Shown here: in pieces, positions 17,703 through 28,016 of the stretch | Layout: each line of letters starts with the position of its first letter | Position numbering within the stretch: the first letter of the stretch is position 1 | NCBI GenBank assembly: GCA_017849615.1 | Contig: JAFIGS010000028.1 | Location: forward strand, 53,908 to 117,907 | Length of the DNA stretch: 64,000 nt | From: Pseudolabrys sp. | Lineage (GTDB): Bacteria; Pseudomonadota; Alphaproteobacteria; Rhizobiales; Xanthobacteraceae | Direction of reading: 5' to 3' | Translations under genes and position numbers: made by a program | The notes under the pieces: generated by a model | The model's input: the letters and a program-made list of their open reading frames with translations, nothing else | Told to the model about the DNA's origin: nothing | The model's database searches: none

Positions 17703-17990
17703 ATGTCCACGACCGTGACCGTCAAAGGCCAAGTCACTTTACCGAAACAAGTCCGCGACGCCGCCGGCATCAAGCCCGGCGACAAGGTCGAGGTGCGCGC
17801 GACGGCTTCTGGCGGCGTTTATATCGAAAAGGCGGGAAAGAACGACGACTACAAGGCGCGCCTTTACGCCTTGGCCGAGCAGCGCCTGATCAAGGACGAT
17901 CTGACGACGGATGAGTTCATGAAGGAGATGCGGGGCGACCCCGATCTCGATCCCGGGTTCAATCCGCGTCTCAAGCGCAAGCGCGCATGA
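17703..17990 (+). CDS. AbrB/SpoVT-type antitoxin (VapB-like)
   Basis: A 95-residue protein. Residues 1-45 form a swapped-hairpin AbrB DNA-binding domain: TVTVKGQVTLPKQVRDAAGIKPGDKVEV. The C-terminal half is charged (DDYKARLYALAEQRLIKDD) and would wrap the toxin. It overlaps the PIN toxin gene by ATGA, which couples their translation. The palindrome just upstream is the likely autoregulatory site. Antitoxins of this type bind operator DNA together with the toxin. Confidence 0.9.
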   Translation: MSTTVTVKGQVTLPKQVRDAAGIKPGDKVEVRATASGGVYIEKAGKNDDYKARLYALAEQRLIKDDLTTDEFMKEMRGDPDLDPGFNPRLKRKRA

Positions 17991-18385
17991 CGCTGATCGA
18001 TACCAATATCATTTCCGACATCCTGGCGCCCGGCTCCGAATGGCAAACCTGGTCCATCGACCATCTGGACGAACGCCGCCGCAAGGGCGCGCTGTTCAGC
18101 AATGAGATCGTCTTTGCCGAATTGTCTGCCCGGCTGAGCAGCGAAAACGCCGTCCAAAAAGTGTTCGACGACTTCGGGATTGAATTCGAGCGCATGCCGG
18201 TGGCGGCGCTGTTTGCGGCGGGTCAAGCTTACCGAAAGTATCGCGCAGCCGGCGGCTCGCGGTCGAGCGTATTACCCGAATTCTTTATTGGGGCGCATGC
18301 ACAGGCCCGCGGGCTCGTCATTCTCACGCGCGATACGCGGTCGTATCGAACTTACTTTCCGGAAGTGATACTCATCGCACCCTAG
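17987..18385 (+). CDS. PIN-domain ribonuclease toxin (VapC family)
   Basis: A 132-residue PIN domain. Acidic metal ligands are D5 (LIDTNIIS), E45 (VFAELSARL), E98 (LPEFFIGAHA, where Asp is usual) and D116 (ILTRDTRSYRTYFP). VapC toxins cleave tRNA or rRNA. The glutamate at the third position is a conservative change and may alter activity. It forms an operon with the AbrB-type antitoxin by a 4-nt overlap. Confidence 0.92.
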   Translation: MTLIDTNIISDILAPGSEWQTWSIDHLDERRRKGALFSNEIVFAELSARLSSENAVQKVFDDFGIEFERMPVAALFAAGQAYRKYRAAGGSRSSVLPEFFIGAHAQARGLVILTRDTRSYRTYFPEVILIAP

Positions 18386-18392
18386 GCTGCAT

Positions 18393-18453
18393 GTCATCCC
18401 TCAAGCCTAGCGCAAGCGCGTCGTCGACGCGCCTGGCTGCACCTCGGGATGAC
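18393..18453. repeat. Intergenic inverted repeat
   Basis: Outer arms GTCATCCC (18393-18400) and GGGATGAC (18446-18453) around a GC-rich inner palindrome (GCGCGTCGTCGACGCGC). This is another member of the dispersed Rhizobiales 'GTCATCCC ... GGGATGAC' class, between the toxin gene and ettA. Confidence 0.6.
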
Positions 18454-18461
18454 GGCCGCCC

Positions 18462-20117
<1,656 letters not shown>

Positions 20118-20457
20118 GGCCTCTCAAAACCCCTCAAATCCGGCCGCTGCTGGCGGCGCGCAAACCGATACCGGCGCGAAAAAAGACGCCGGCTTCGCCC
20201 CAATGTCGGGAAATCTGCGCTGGATGTAGCGAGCGGAACCCCGGAGGGCAAGCGGCCCCGCGGGGACGGCGGCCGGCGCGCGGCCCCCGCGCCGGTAAAG
20301 GTCTGGAAACGCTGTCGAAGAAAATCTTCGCGATGAGGACAATTGCGAACGCGTCTTTAAGAAGCGGCGCGCATCATCGCTAGCGAAACAGACGGCGCGC
20401 CGCGATGGCCGCCAGAACCAGGCGGGCGATGCCCGTCGCCTTCAAGGACGTCACGTC

Positions 20458-20655
20458 ATGGGTCGGGCGGTCTCGGCCACCTCCGGTTCTGCGGCGGGCT
20501 TCGTGCACCGCCCCTTCGCCAGCCTCGGCCATTCGGCCGCCCGCTTCTGGCGCGATCTGTGGCGCATCATGTTCCAGGGCTACCGGCCGGAGCGGCACTA
20601 CATGCGCGGCCCCGGCCCGGCCTGCGCCAAGAAGCACGGCCAGGCGCAGAACTGA
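20458..20655 (+). CDS. Possible small protein, unknown
   Basis: A 65-residue frame with AAGGACGTCACGTC before the ATG, lying in the 640-nt gap between ettA and the hydroxyacid dehydrogenase. It holds an aromatic/basic core (ARFWRDLWRIMFQGYRPERHY) and a single Cys near the end. I recognise no family. Codons look GC-rich at third positions like neighbours, which favours a real gene, but a longer overlapping frame exists, so this is tentative. The rest of the gap (20118-20457 and 20656-20758) shows no clear feature. Confidence 0.4.
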   Translation: MGRAVSATSGSAAGFVHRPFASLGHSAARFWRDLWRIMFQGYRPERHYMRGPGPACAKKHGQAQN

Positions 20656-20758
20656 TCCGCGCGCCACTCCCCTTTCCTTTCCCGGTTCCGCCCTTAAGGT
20701 GACGCCGCCCGATTTATATCCGGGCCCGCGACACAAGCGCCCTGGGAAGGAACCGACC

Positions 20759-21712
20759 ATGCTCCGCGCCGCCGTTCTCGACGACTATCAGGGCGTGGCC
20801 CTCAAATTCGCCGACTGGTCGCCGATCGCCGGCGATGTCGAGATCACGGTGTTCGAGAAGCCGTTCAAGGATCAGGCCGAGACCATCGAGCAGCTCCAGG
20901 GCTTTGCCATCGTGGCCGGCATGCGCGAGCGCACGCCGTTCCCGCGCGCGGTCATCGAGGCGCTGCCGGACCTGAAGCTTCTGATCACCACCGGCGCGCG
21001 GAACAATTCGTTCGACTTGGCCGCCGCCGCCGAGCGTGGCGTCACCGTGTGCGGCACCGGCACCTTCGGCAACCCGACGGTCGGCGTCGCCTTCGGGCTG
21101 ATGCTGGAACTCACCCGCCACATCGGGTTCGAGAATGCGCGGATGAAGGCCGGCGAGCCGTGGCAGGTCACCATCGGCCGCGACCTCGAAGGCCTGACGC
21201 TCGGCATCGTCGGCCTCGGCAAGCTCGGCAGCCGCGTCGCCGCCGTCGGCAAGGCCTTCGGCATGAACGTCATCGCCTGGAGCCAGAACCTGACGCCCGA
21301 GAAGGCGAAGGAAGGCGGCGTCCAATACGCGACGCGCGAGGAGCTGTTCGCGCAGGCCGACATCGTCACCATCCATCTGGTGCTCGGCGAGCGCTCGCGC
21401 GGCCTCGTCAACGCCGACGACATCGCCCGCATGAAGAAGACCGCCTATCTCATCAATACCGCGCGCGCGCCGATCGTCGATCAGGCGGCGCTCCTGAAGG
21501 CGCTCGACGAGAAGCGCATCGCCGGCGCCGGCCTCGACGTGTTCGAGGTCGAGCCGCTGCCGGTCGATCATCCCTATCGCAAGCTCGACAATGTCGTGCT
21601 GACGCCGCACCTCGGTTATGTCAGCGAGCAGACCTATCGCAAGTTCTATCCCGACATCGTCGAGAACATTCGCGCCTTCCTCGACGGCAAGCCGCTGCGC
21701 GTCATTACGTAA
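20759..21712 (+). CDS. D-2-hydroxyacid dehydrogenase family protein
   Basis: An NAD(P)-dependent oxidoreductase of the D-isomer 2-hydroxyacid dehydrogenase family (317 residues). GGGAAGGA precedes ATG 20759. The Rossmann motif GIVGLGKLGSRVAAVG lies at about 148-163. The catalytic triad fits Arg in INTARAPIVD, Glu in EVEPLPVDHP and His in LTPHLGYVSEQTY. FGNPTVGVAFGLMLELTRHI is the family's substrate-domain helix. The acid substrate cannot be told. The N-terminal LDDYQGVALKFADW is typical of a widespread proteobacterial subgroup of unknown substrate. Confidence 0.9.
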   Translation: MLRAAVLDDYQGVALKFADWSPIAGDVEITVFEKPFKDQAETIEQLQGFAIVAGMRERTPFPRAVIEALPDLKLLITTGARNNSFDLAAAAERGVTVCGTGTFGNPTVGVAFGLMLELTRHIGFENARMKAGEPWQVTIGRDLEGLTLGIVGLGKLGSRVAAVGKAFGMNVIAWSQNLTPEKAKEGGVQYATREELFAQADIVTIHLVLGERSRGLVNADDIARMKKTAYLINTARAPIVDQAALLKALDEKRIAGAGLDVFEVEPLPVDHPYRKLDNVVLTPHLGYVSEQTYRKFYPDIVENIRAFLDGKPLRVIT

Positions 21713-21852
21713 CGGCGGCAATTGAATCGGATTGTAATTGCATTGCCGCGATTAAGTTTAACGCCGTCGATAGCAGTGCACGAATCCGCCGCCGTAACAT
21801 AACCACGCTCGCGGCGTTAGGCTCGGTTCAATCGAAACTCCGAGGCCGAGCC

Positions 21853-23061
21853 ATGATGAACCAGCAGCTATCGCCCAGCGCCGTTTCGCTCCACGAGTTC
21901 GGACGACGGCGTGTCAGACCCAGCGTCCTCATCGCCGACGACAAGCCGCATATCCGCGATTTCGTTCGCGAGGCGCTCGAGGACATGGGCTTCATTGTCG
22001 AGGACGGCGGCGGCGACCGCCTGGTCAATCTCACCGCCGGGCGCAGGATGGATCTGGTGATGCTCGGCCTGTCGGCCGGCGGAATCGCCGCCGGCCGCGC
22101 GCTCGAGACGCTGGCCGCGACCGGCTTCGACGGGCAGGTGATGATCTTCGCGTCGGCCGATCTCCCCATGGTCGATGCGCTGTTCGAACTCGGCACGCAG
22201 CTTGGCCTCGCGATGCTACCGCTGTTGCCGACGCCGTTCAGCGACACGACCTTGCGCAAGGCGGTGGCCTGCCTCGCGCCGCAAGAGCCTGTCGCGCTGC
22301 CGACGCTCGACGCCGCGCAGGCTCTGCGCGCAGGCTGGCTGGAGCTCTGGTACCAGCCGAAGGTCGATGTGCGCTCGCTCACCATCGCCGGCGCCGAGGG
22401 CCTGATTCGCATGCGGCATCCGACCTGGGGCATCGTGCCGCCGGCGAACTTCCTGCCCGACCCGCACGACCCCAATTTCGCCGAACTCTCCTTTTTCGTC
22501 ATGTCCCAGGCCGCCGCCGACTGGAGCGAATTCGCCGCCGACCACGGCCACATCGAGCTCGCCATCAACCTGCCGCTCACCTATTTCAACGATCCGCTCG
22601 CGATCGAATCCCTCGTCCTCCGCCTGCCGCAGCATCACGCTTTCGAAGGACTGATCGTCGAGATCAACGCCAGCGATTTGGCCGGCAATATCGAACTCGC
22701 CAAAAACGCGGCGCGGCAACTGCGCTACTTCAACATCGGCCTGTCGATCGACGATGTCGGCGCCGAATGGCCGCTCCTCATGGAGATCGGCGAATGCCCG
22801 TTCGTCGAGATCAAGGTCGATCGGGCCTTCGTTGACGGCGTGGCCTCCGACCGCCTCAAGCAAACCACCTGCCGCAGCATCGTCGATCTGGCCGATCAGC
22901 TCGGCGCCCGCACCGTCGCCGAAGGCGTCGAGACTCGCGCCGATTTCGTTATGGCGCGCGAGCTCGGCTTCGACCTGATCCAGGGTTTCTTTTTCGGCAA
23001 GCCGACCGAAGCGCGGAAATTCGCGCGGCGCACCTTGCGCGAACCGGTCAAGATCAACTGA
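21853..23061 (+). CDS. EAL-domain protein with degenerate receiver domain
   Basis: A 402-residue protein. Residues ~24-140 form a receiver-like domain: the acidic pair is present (VLIADDKPHIRD, D29/D30), but the phospho-acceptor Asp is Gly (DLVMLGLSAG, G72) and the conserved Lys before Pro-Phe is Thr (LLPTPF). The C-terminal EAL domain (~155-390) keeps the c-di-GMP phosphodiesterase residues: ExLxR as EGLIRM, Asn in INLP, VEINAS, the DD pair in IDDVGAEW, KVDRAF, AEGVET and QGFFFGKP. So the output looks active but the input cannot be phosphorylated in the usual way. The architecture resembles RocR. It is monocistronic. Confidence 0.88.
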   Translation: MMNQQLSPSAVSLHEFGRRRVRPSVLIADDKPHIRDFVREALEDMGFIVEDGGGDRLVNLTAGRRMDLVMLGLSAGGIAAGRALETLAATGFDGQVMIFASADLPMVDALFELGTQLGLAMLPLLPTPFSDTTLRKAVACLAPQEPVALPTLDAAQALRAGWLELWYQPKVDVRSLTIAGAEGLIRMRHPTWGIVPPANFLPDPHDPNFAELSFFVMSQAAADWSEFAADHGHIELAINLPLTYFNDPLAIESLVLRLPQHHAFEGLIVEINASDLAGNIELAKNAARQLRYFNIGLSIDDVGAEWPLLMEIGECPFVEIKVDRAFVDGVASDRLKQTTCRSIVDLADQLGARTVAEGVETRADFVMARELGFDLIQGFFFGKPTEARKFARRTLREPVKIN

Positions 23062-23071
23062 CGCGCCCACG

Positions 23072-23101
23072 AAAAAGCCTGCGCCGGAAGCCGGCGCAGG
23101 C
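23072..23101 (-). terminator. Convergent terminator
   Basis: Perfect stem GCCTGCGCCGG / CCGGCGCAGGC (23077-23101) around AAG. On the reverse strand it is followed by TTTTTC, so it ends the small gene at 23109; it may also stop the forward EAL gene. Confidence 0.8.
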
Positions 23102-23108
23102 CTGAGTT

Positions 23109-23312
23109 TCACATCGTCGCGGCGCGCTGTTTCTTCTTCTTTTCCGCTTCCTTCTCGAGCGGCTCGATGTCGGTCGGCCCGGTCACGCCGGGATTGAACG
23201 ACGGCGGATCGCTCGCCGGGAAACTCTCATCGGAATTGACGACGACCGCGTCTTCTTCCTTCTTGATGCGCTCACGTTCGTCTTCGGCGTGTTTTTTCAC
23301 TTTTCCGGACAC
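23109..23312 (-). CDS. Small acidic/basic conserved rhizobial protein
   Basis: A 67-residue, highly charged, probably unstructured cytoplasmic protein. I choose GTG at 23312 because GGAGGG lies just before it on the reverse strand; the ATG at 23324 lacks a ribosome site. It contains SFPASDPPSF, a motif I know from many short hypothetical proteins of Bradyrhizobium and relatives, and ends in a Lys-rich tail. The function is unknown. It is expressed alone, with its own terminator. Confidence 0.7.
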   Translation of the reverse strand: MSGKVKKHAEDERERIKKEEDAVVVNSDESFPASDPPSFNPGVTGPTDIEPLEKEAEKKKKQRAATM

Positions 23313-23446
23313 AGGACCCTCCATGGCCGCGTTACCGGCGGCCGCTGATGCCCTGTAACAACGGCGCGAGACCTGCCCGGGTTCCCGCGACGAATCTATC
23401 GCCAGCGCCCCCCGGAACGGCCGTTCGCGTCAACGCAGGCGCGGGT

Positions 23447-25348
23447 TCAGGCCGCCGCGCCGCGGAATTCCGGCACCGCGTCGCGCAGCACACCGTAGAT
23501 CACGCCGCGCTCGTTGCGCTCGAGCGCCTGCTCCAGCGTCGCGAGCCAGGCGCGCAATTCCTCCAGCGAGGCCTGCACCGGCTTGGCGGCGACGATGCCG
23601 GGAACGCCGATCTCGGCCATCTCCTCCTCCCGCGAGAACAGGATCTCGTGCAGGCGTTCGCCCGGCCGGATGCCGGTGAAGGTGATCTGGATGTCGCGTC
23701 CCGGCTCGAGGCCGGAGAGACGGATAATGCGCTCGGCAAGATCGACGATCTTCACCGGCTGCCCCATGTTGAGCACATAGACCGAGGCGCGATTTTCTCC
23801 GTCGCCCTGTGCATGCGTGGCGGCGGTGATGACGAGATCGCAGGCCTCGCGAATGGTCATGAAGTAACGCACCATGTCCGGATGCGTGACGGTGACCGGG
23901 CCGCCGGCTTCGATCTGCGCCTTGAACTTCGGCACCACCGAACCGTTGGACGCCAGCACGTTGCCGAAGCGCACCGAGATCAGCCGCATCGGCTTGCGGC
24001 CCGCCGGGGCGCGGCGCCTCAGATCGGCGTCGAGCGCGTCGCAATACATTTCCGCCATGCGCTTGGTCGCGCCGAGCATCGACACCGGCTCGATCGCCTT
24101 GTCGGTCGAGATCATGACCATCGCGGAGGCGCCGGCAGCGGCCGCGGCATCGGCGACATTGACCGAGCCGAGCACATTGGTCTTCACGCCCTCGTCCCAA
24201 TCGCGCTCGAGAAGCGGCACATGCTTGAGCGCCGCGGCGTGGAAGACGATGTCCGGCTTGAACTCGGCGATCAGGCGAGCGATGCGCGCGCGGTCGCGAA
24301 TGTCGGCGATCCGGTCCACGATCTCGGCGTCCGCCATCTGCGTCTTCAGGCGCTCGGTAATGGCGTGCAGCGCCGGCTCGGAGTTCTCGAGGATCATCAG
24401 CCGCGCGGTGCCGAAGGCAATCGCTCGCTCGCAGATTTCCGATCCGATCGAACCGCCGCCGCCGGTCACGACGACGGCCTTGCCGTTCACGAAATCGCGC
24501 AAGCGCTGGTAGTCGATCTTGGCGCTCGGCCGCAGCAGCAGGTCCTCCACCGACACCGGCAGCAACTGCACCGCAGGACCTTCGTCGAGCGACGGCAACT
24601 GGCTGACCGTCACGTCCAGACGGCGCGCGCGCATCAGGATCGACTCCGGCTTGACCTCAGGGGACATGACCGAGGGCGCAAGGACGACACGCGTCACCTG
24701 GGTGCCGCGGCGCTTGAGATCGCTGACGACGCGTTCGAGGTCGCTGAGATCGCCGAGCACCGGGATCGAGCGGATCGACTGACGATGATCCGACGACGAC
24801 GGCGACAGGATGCCGACCGGCCAGATTTTCTTGACCGCGCCGGCTTCGATGGCGCGGATCAGCACTTCGGCATCGGCGGTGCGGCCGAGGATCAGTGTCG
24901 GGGCGGCGTCGGCCACGCGGGCGCGCTGCAAGGTGCGAGCATAGTGCAGATAGCGATAGGCGATGCGCCCGCCGCCGAGAAAAAACATCTGCAGGACCCA
25001 GTACAGCAGGATCGTGATTTTGCCGAAGAAGAACTCGCCATAGAGATTCGGCGACAGCAGCACGTAATCGAGCGCAACCAGCGACACCGCGAGCATGGTC
25101 GAGGCGCGCACGATGTTGAACAGATCGGGCACCGACGTGAAGCGCCACTTGCTCGTATGCAGCTTGAACAGGAAGAACACGACCGCGGCGAACACGGCGA
25201 AGGCGGGCAGGAACAGCTTCAGCCCCGCCACCTTCGTCATGAACATCGCGCCGTCGAAGCGCATCGCGAACGTGACGAGGATCGCCGCGATGGCCGCGAG
25301 GACATCGTGCAGCATGATGAGATACTGGCGCGGCGTCAGGGATGTCAT
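23447..25348 (-). CDS. Membrane nucleotide-sugar 4,6-dehydratase/epimerase (FlaA1/CapD/WbpM type)
   Basis: A 633-residue polysaccharide biosynthesis protein. Four N-terminal membrane segments (about 10-125) are followed by a CoA-binding-like Rossmann domain (LILGRTADAEVLIRAIE) and a second Rossmann domain with TGGGGSIGSEICERAI (NAD site) and MISTDKAIEPVSMLGATKR, where Met replaces the usual catalytic Tyr, as known for WbpM/FlaA1. It acts on UDP-GlcNAc-type sugars at the inner membrane. It overlaps the preceding GT2 gene by ATGA, and the nucleotide-sugar dehydrogenase is first in the operon. Confidence 0.93.
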   Translation of the reverse strand: MTSLTPRQYLIMLHDVLAAIAAILVTFAMRFDGAMFMTKVAGLKLFLPAFAVFAAVVFFLFKLHTSKWRFTSVPDLFNIVRASTMLAVSLVALDYVLLSPNLYGEFFFGKITILLYWVLQMFFLGGGRIAYRYLHYARTLQRARVADAAPTLILGRTADAEVLIRAIEAGAVKKIWPVGILSPSSSDHRQSIRSIPVLGDLSDLERVVSDLKRRGTQVTRVVLAPSVMSPEVKPESILMRARRLDVTVSQLPSLDEGPAVQLLPVSVEDLLLRPSAKIDYQRLRDFVNGKAVVVTGGGGSIGSEICERAIAFGTARLMILENSEPALHAITERLKTQMADAEIVDRIADIRDRARIARLIAEFKPDIVFHAAALKHVPLLERDWDEGVKTNVLGSVNVADAAAAAGASAMVMISTDKAIEPVSMLGATKRMAEMYCDALDADLRRRAPAGRKPMRLISVRFGNVLASNGSVVPKFKAQIEAGGPVTVTHPDMVRYFMTIREACDLVITAATHAQGDGENRASVYVLNMGQPVKIVDLAERIIRLSGLEPGRDIQITFTGIRPGERLHEILFSREEEMAEIGVPGIVAAKPVQASLEELRAWLATLEQALERNERGVIYGVLRDAVPEFRGAAA

Positions 25349-26103
25349 GGCGCGGGATTCCAGGTCGGGCGGAGCGTGACGGTGCTGGCCGGGCGGCCCA
25401 GGAACCTCGTGGCGAAGGCGTAGCTGTACCACCGCAAGTAGGCCGGAATCCAGTGCAGCACGCGAAAGCGGCTGGCGCCCTTGGTGCGCTCGATCCATTG
25501 CGCGGGCACCTCGGCCACCGGCCAGCCGAGACGGTGGCACTTTACCAAAAGCTCGAGGGAGTAGCAGAAGCCGCTATCCGACTCGACAACGATGGCGTCG
25601 ATCACCCGGCGGGAGAACAGCCGGAAACCGCTGGTCGGATCGCGCGTCGGCAGCCCCGCGATATGATGCAGCGTGAAGGCGGCGGTGCGCACCAGGGTCG
25701 CCTTGAGCCAGGGGCAGCCGATCATGCTGCCGCCCGGAATGAAGCGGCTCGCGCAGACCAGATCGGCGCCGGCTTCCGCCTTCGCCACCATGGCGTCGAG
25801 AATGCCGCCATTGAAGTCGTCGTCCGCCGGCAGCACGATCACATAAGGCGCCGTGCTCGCGGCGAAGCCGGCCATCACCGCGCCATGGGCGCCGCGGCCG
25901 GGATTGCGGACATACTCGATGGCCATGCCGCCGAGCGTGTCGCGATGCGCGTCGATCGCGGTCAGCGTGTCGTCGTCGGGCCGGTCGTAGCAGATGAGCA
26001 CGCGGAACGGCGTGCGCACATTGTCCCGCAACGAACCGAGCGTCGAAAGGATGTTCGGGCCTTCGTTGTAGACCGGAATGACAATATCGAGCCGTGCGCT
26101 CAT
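25345..26103 (-). CDS. Glycosyltransferase family 2
   Basis: A 252-residue GT-A fold enzyme. The start IVIPVYNEGPNI, the donor-binding VLPADDDFNGG (DxD region) and RDPTSGFRLFSRRVID are typical of dolichyl-phosphate mannosyltransferase-like GT2 enzymes that load polyprenyl phosphate or act on lipid-linked sugars. There is no C-terminal membrane segment. It lies in a reverse operon: nucleotide-sugar dehydrogenase, this gene, then the CapD-like gene (4-nt overlap), so it probably builds a surface glycan or lipid-linked sugar. Confidence 0.92.
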   Translation of the reverse strand: MSARLDIVIPVYNEGPNILSTLGSLRDNVRTPFRVLICYDRPDDDTLTAIDAHRDTLGGMAIEYVRNPGRGAHGAVMAGFAASTAPYVIVLPADDDFNGGILDAMVAKAEAGADLVCASRFIPGGSMIGCPWLKATLVRTAAFTLHHIAGLPTRDPTSGFRLFSRRVIDAIVVESDSGFCYSLELLVKCHRLGWPVAEVPAQWIERTKGASRFRVLHWIPAYLRWYSYAFATRFLGRPASTVTLRPTWNPAP

Positions 26104-26150
26104 GTCGCCCTATGAACTCTCAGTGTCACCCGGTCGCCCCGCGCCGCGGC

Positions 26151-27392
26151 TCAATAGACCACGTTGGCCTTCGTGAGACAGCCCCAGATATCAACCACCG
26201 GCTTGCCGGAGAAGTCGTGCTCCTTGTAGGCGGAGTGCGGGGTGCAGAGAATGAGCAGATCGCTCCGCTTCACCACCTCGTCGAGCGGCAGCAGCGCCGG
26301 GTCCGTGGTGACGAAGGGATCGGTGGTGAGCACCTCCCGCGCATTGGTCAGCAGCGTGCGCTTGATCTTGTAGCTCAGCGAGGCGCGCACATCGTCGATC
26401 TCGGCCTTGAAGGCCATGCCGAGCAGGCCCACGGTCATGCCCGACAGATCGAACTGGCGCTTGAGATCCTCGATCATGTGAAGGGCGAGCCCTTCATTGA
26501 TCTGCATCGCCGCATGGCCGATGTTGAACTGGTTGCGGGCGAAGGCGGCGAGCTGCATCGTGTCCTTGAACAGGCACGGACCGGCGGCGAAGCCCGGGCC
26601 CGGCAGCGTGCGGGCGCGCGGGTAATTGTGCTTCATCGCCTTCATGATCGCCGTATAATCGGCGCCGGCCGACTTGGCGATCATGTAGAACTGGTTGGTG
26701 GCGGCGAATTCGATGTAGCGATAAGCATTGGCGTAGAGCTTGGCGAGTTCGGCCTCGAGCGGCTTGGTCGTCACGACTTCGGGCGCGATGCGATTGAACA
26801 GCGCCACCGCCTCGGCTTCCGCCTCCGGCGTCGTGCCGGACACGATCTGCGGCATCTCGCGCAGTTCCTTGATGCCGTAGCCCTGCACGACACGCTCCGG
26901 ACAAAAGGCGATGTGGTTCTTGCGCCCGAGCCGCTTGAGATAATCGTGCAGCCAGTCGGTGGTGCCGGGGAACACGGTCGAGCGCAGCACGATGAGCTGG
27001 TCGTCGTTGAGATGCGGCAGCAGGTCGTCGATGCACTTCTGCACGGCCGAGGTGACCGGGTTGAGAAACTCATCGACGGGCGTGCCGATGGTGACCACCA
27101 CCGGGCCGGTGCCGCGGATCGCGCTCGGGGTCGACGAGAACACGAGCTTGTTCTCGGCCAGCGCCTTGGCCAGCACCGGCGCCGCGCCGTATTCGATGAA
27201 GGGCAGCTTGCCGGCGCGCAATGTCGCCAGCGTCGCCTCGTTGAGGTCATTGACGTTGACGGTCAGCCCGGCTTCGGCGAAGGCCAGCACCAGCGGAATG
27301 CCGACATGGCCGGCGCCGCCGACGACGGTGATGTCGGGCGCTGTATGGCCCTGGCGGGCCGAAACCTCGGGTGTGCTCGACGCGTAGTTCAA
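26151..27392 (-). CDS. Nucleotide-sugar dehydrogenase (UDP-glucose/UDP-ManNAc dehydrogenase family)
   Basis: A 413-residue NAD-dependent enzyme that oxidises a UDP-sugar to the uronic acid. The N-terminal VVGGAGHVGIPLVLAFAEAG is the dinucleotide site; its GGAGHVG form differs from the usual GxGYVG. The catalytic cysteine is in AAGPCLFKDTMQL and the conserved lysine in LLGMAFKAEIDD. It resembles WecC-type UDP-N-acetylmannosaminuronate dehydrogenases more than UDP-glucose enzymes, but this is by eye. It is the first gene of a three-gene surface-sugar operon. Confidence 0.9.
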   Translation of the reverse strand: MNYASSTPEVSARQGHTAPDITVVGGAGHVGIPLVLAFAEAGLTVNVNDLNEATLATLRAGKLPFIEYGAAPVLAKALAENKLVFSSTPSAIRGTGPVVVTIGTPVDEFLNPVTSAVQKCIDDLLPHLNDDQLIVLRSTVFPGTTDWLHDYLKRLGRKNHIAFCPERVVQGYGIKELREMPQIVSGTTPEAEAEAVALFNRIAPEVVTTKPLEAELAKLYANAYRYIEFAATNQFYMIAKSAGADYTAIMKAMKHNYPRARTLPGPGFAAGPCLFKDTMQLAAFARNQFNIGHAAMQINEGLALHMIEDLKRQFDLSGMTVGLLGMAFKAEIDDVRASLSYKIKRTLLTNAREVLTTDPFVTTDPALLPLDEVVKRSDLLILCTPHSAYKEHDFSGKPVVDIWGCLTKANVVY

Positions 27393-28016
27393 AGGTCACC
27401 TGTGCTCTGGGGTCCGAACCAATATAGCGAATTTCCCGGTCGGCCGAAGGCGCAAATTGCCTTTGGCCGGAAGGGCATAGGCCCTCCCGGCAGGGGTCGC
27501 AATGGGGTTGGGCAAAACCACCACAGTGATGCCCGACGAAAATGTGGATTGCAACCGCGACGTGCATAACGTAGGCATAGACTGGAGGTCGAGGTGAGCA
27601 AATGCGCAGTTCGGGACCATCTTACAGGTTTGTGCGCCAGAGCCCCATTTCCGGCGGCACGGCCGCCTCGTCGTTGGGCGTTGTCTTGAATTACGATGGC
27701 AGAGAGGTCCGCCTGAGCATCTCGATTGGACGACCGATAAACGGTGCCGAGGCGGAAGAGGAACTCGTTCTTGCCGAACTCAAAAGGCTTCAAAACGCCT
27801 TACAGGCAATTCTGACCTGACCGGATCATCTCGATCTACCGGCCGGCCGGTCCTGGGTCCATTTGAATGTGGCCCTGGAGTTGAGGGGCCGCGCCGGCTA
27901 ACCGGCGGCCATATGGCGACCATTGAACCTCAAACGAGCTCCGGCGTTGGCGCAAAGTATGCGACCGTACAATGGTTTAGCGGCCTCTTGCGCCAGCCGG
28001 AGGAGCGTGCGAAGCG
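27393..28016. other. Divergent intergenic region of the polysaccharide locus
   Basis: 624 nt between the reverse dehydrogenase and the forward flippase-like gene. It contains an imperfect inverted repeat GGCCGAAGGC / GCCTTTGGCC (27442-27451, 27459-27468, one mismatch) close to the dehydrogenase start, and one possible short gene (27602-27820). The last ~190 nt show only a palindrome CCGGCCGGCCGG near 27839. I see no RNA gene. Confidence 0.4.
27602..27820 (+). CDS. Possible small protein, unknown
   Basis: A 72-residue frame with GAGGTGAGCAA before the ATG. Its second half reads as a plausible folded protein (VVLNYDGREVRLSISIGRP, then the helical EAEEELVLAELKRLQNALQ). No family recognised. It sits alone in the divergent region before the flippase-like gene, so it could be the first gene of that transcript. 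Confidence 0.45.
   Translation: MRSSGPSYRFVRQSPISGGTAASSLGVVLNYDGREVRLSISIGRPINGAEAEEELVLAELKRLQNALQAILT

Noticed and set aside
23348-25423. 691-codon forward open frame opposite the CapD-like gene
   Set aside because: It is an antisense shadow rich in His, Arg, Asp and Gly, typical of reverse reading of GC-rich genes. The reverse strand gene has full motifs.
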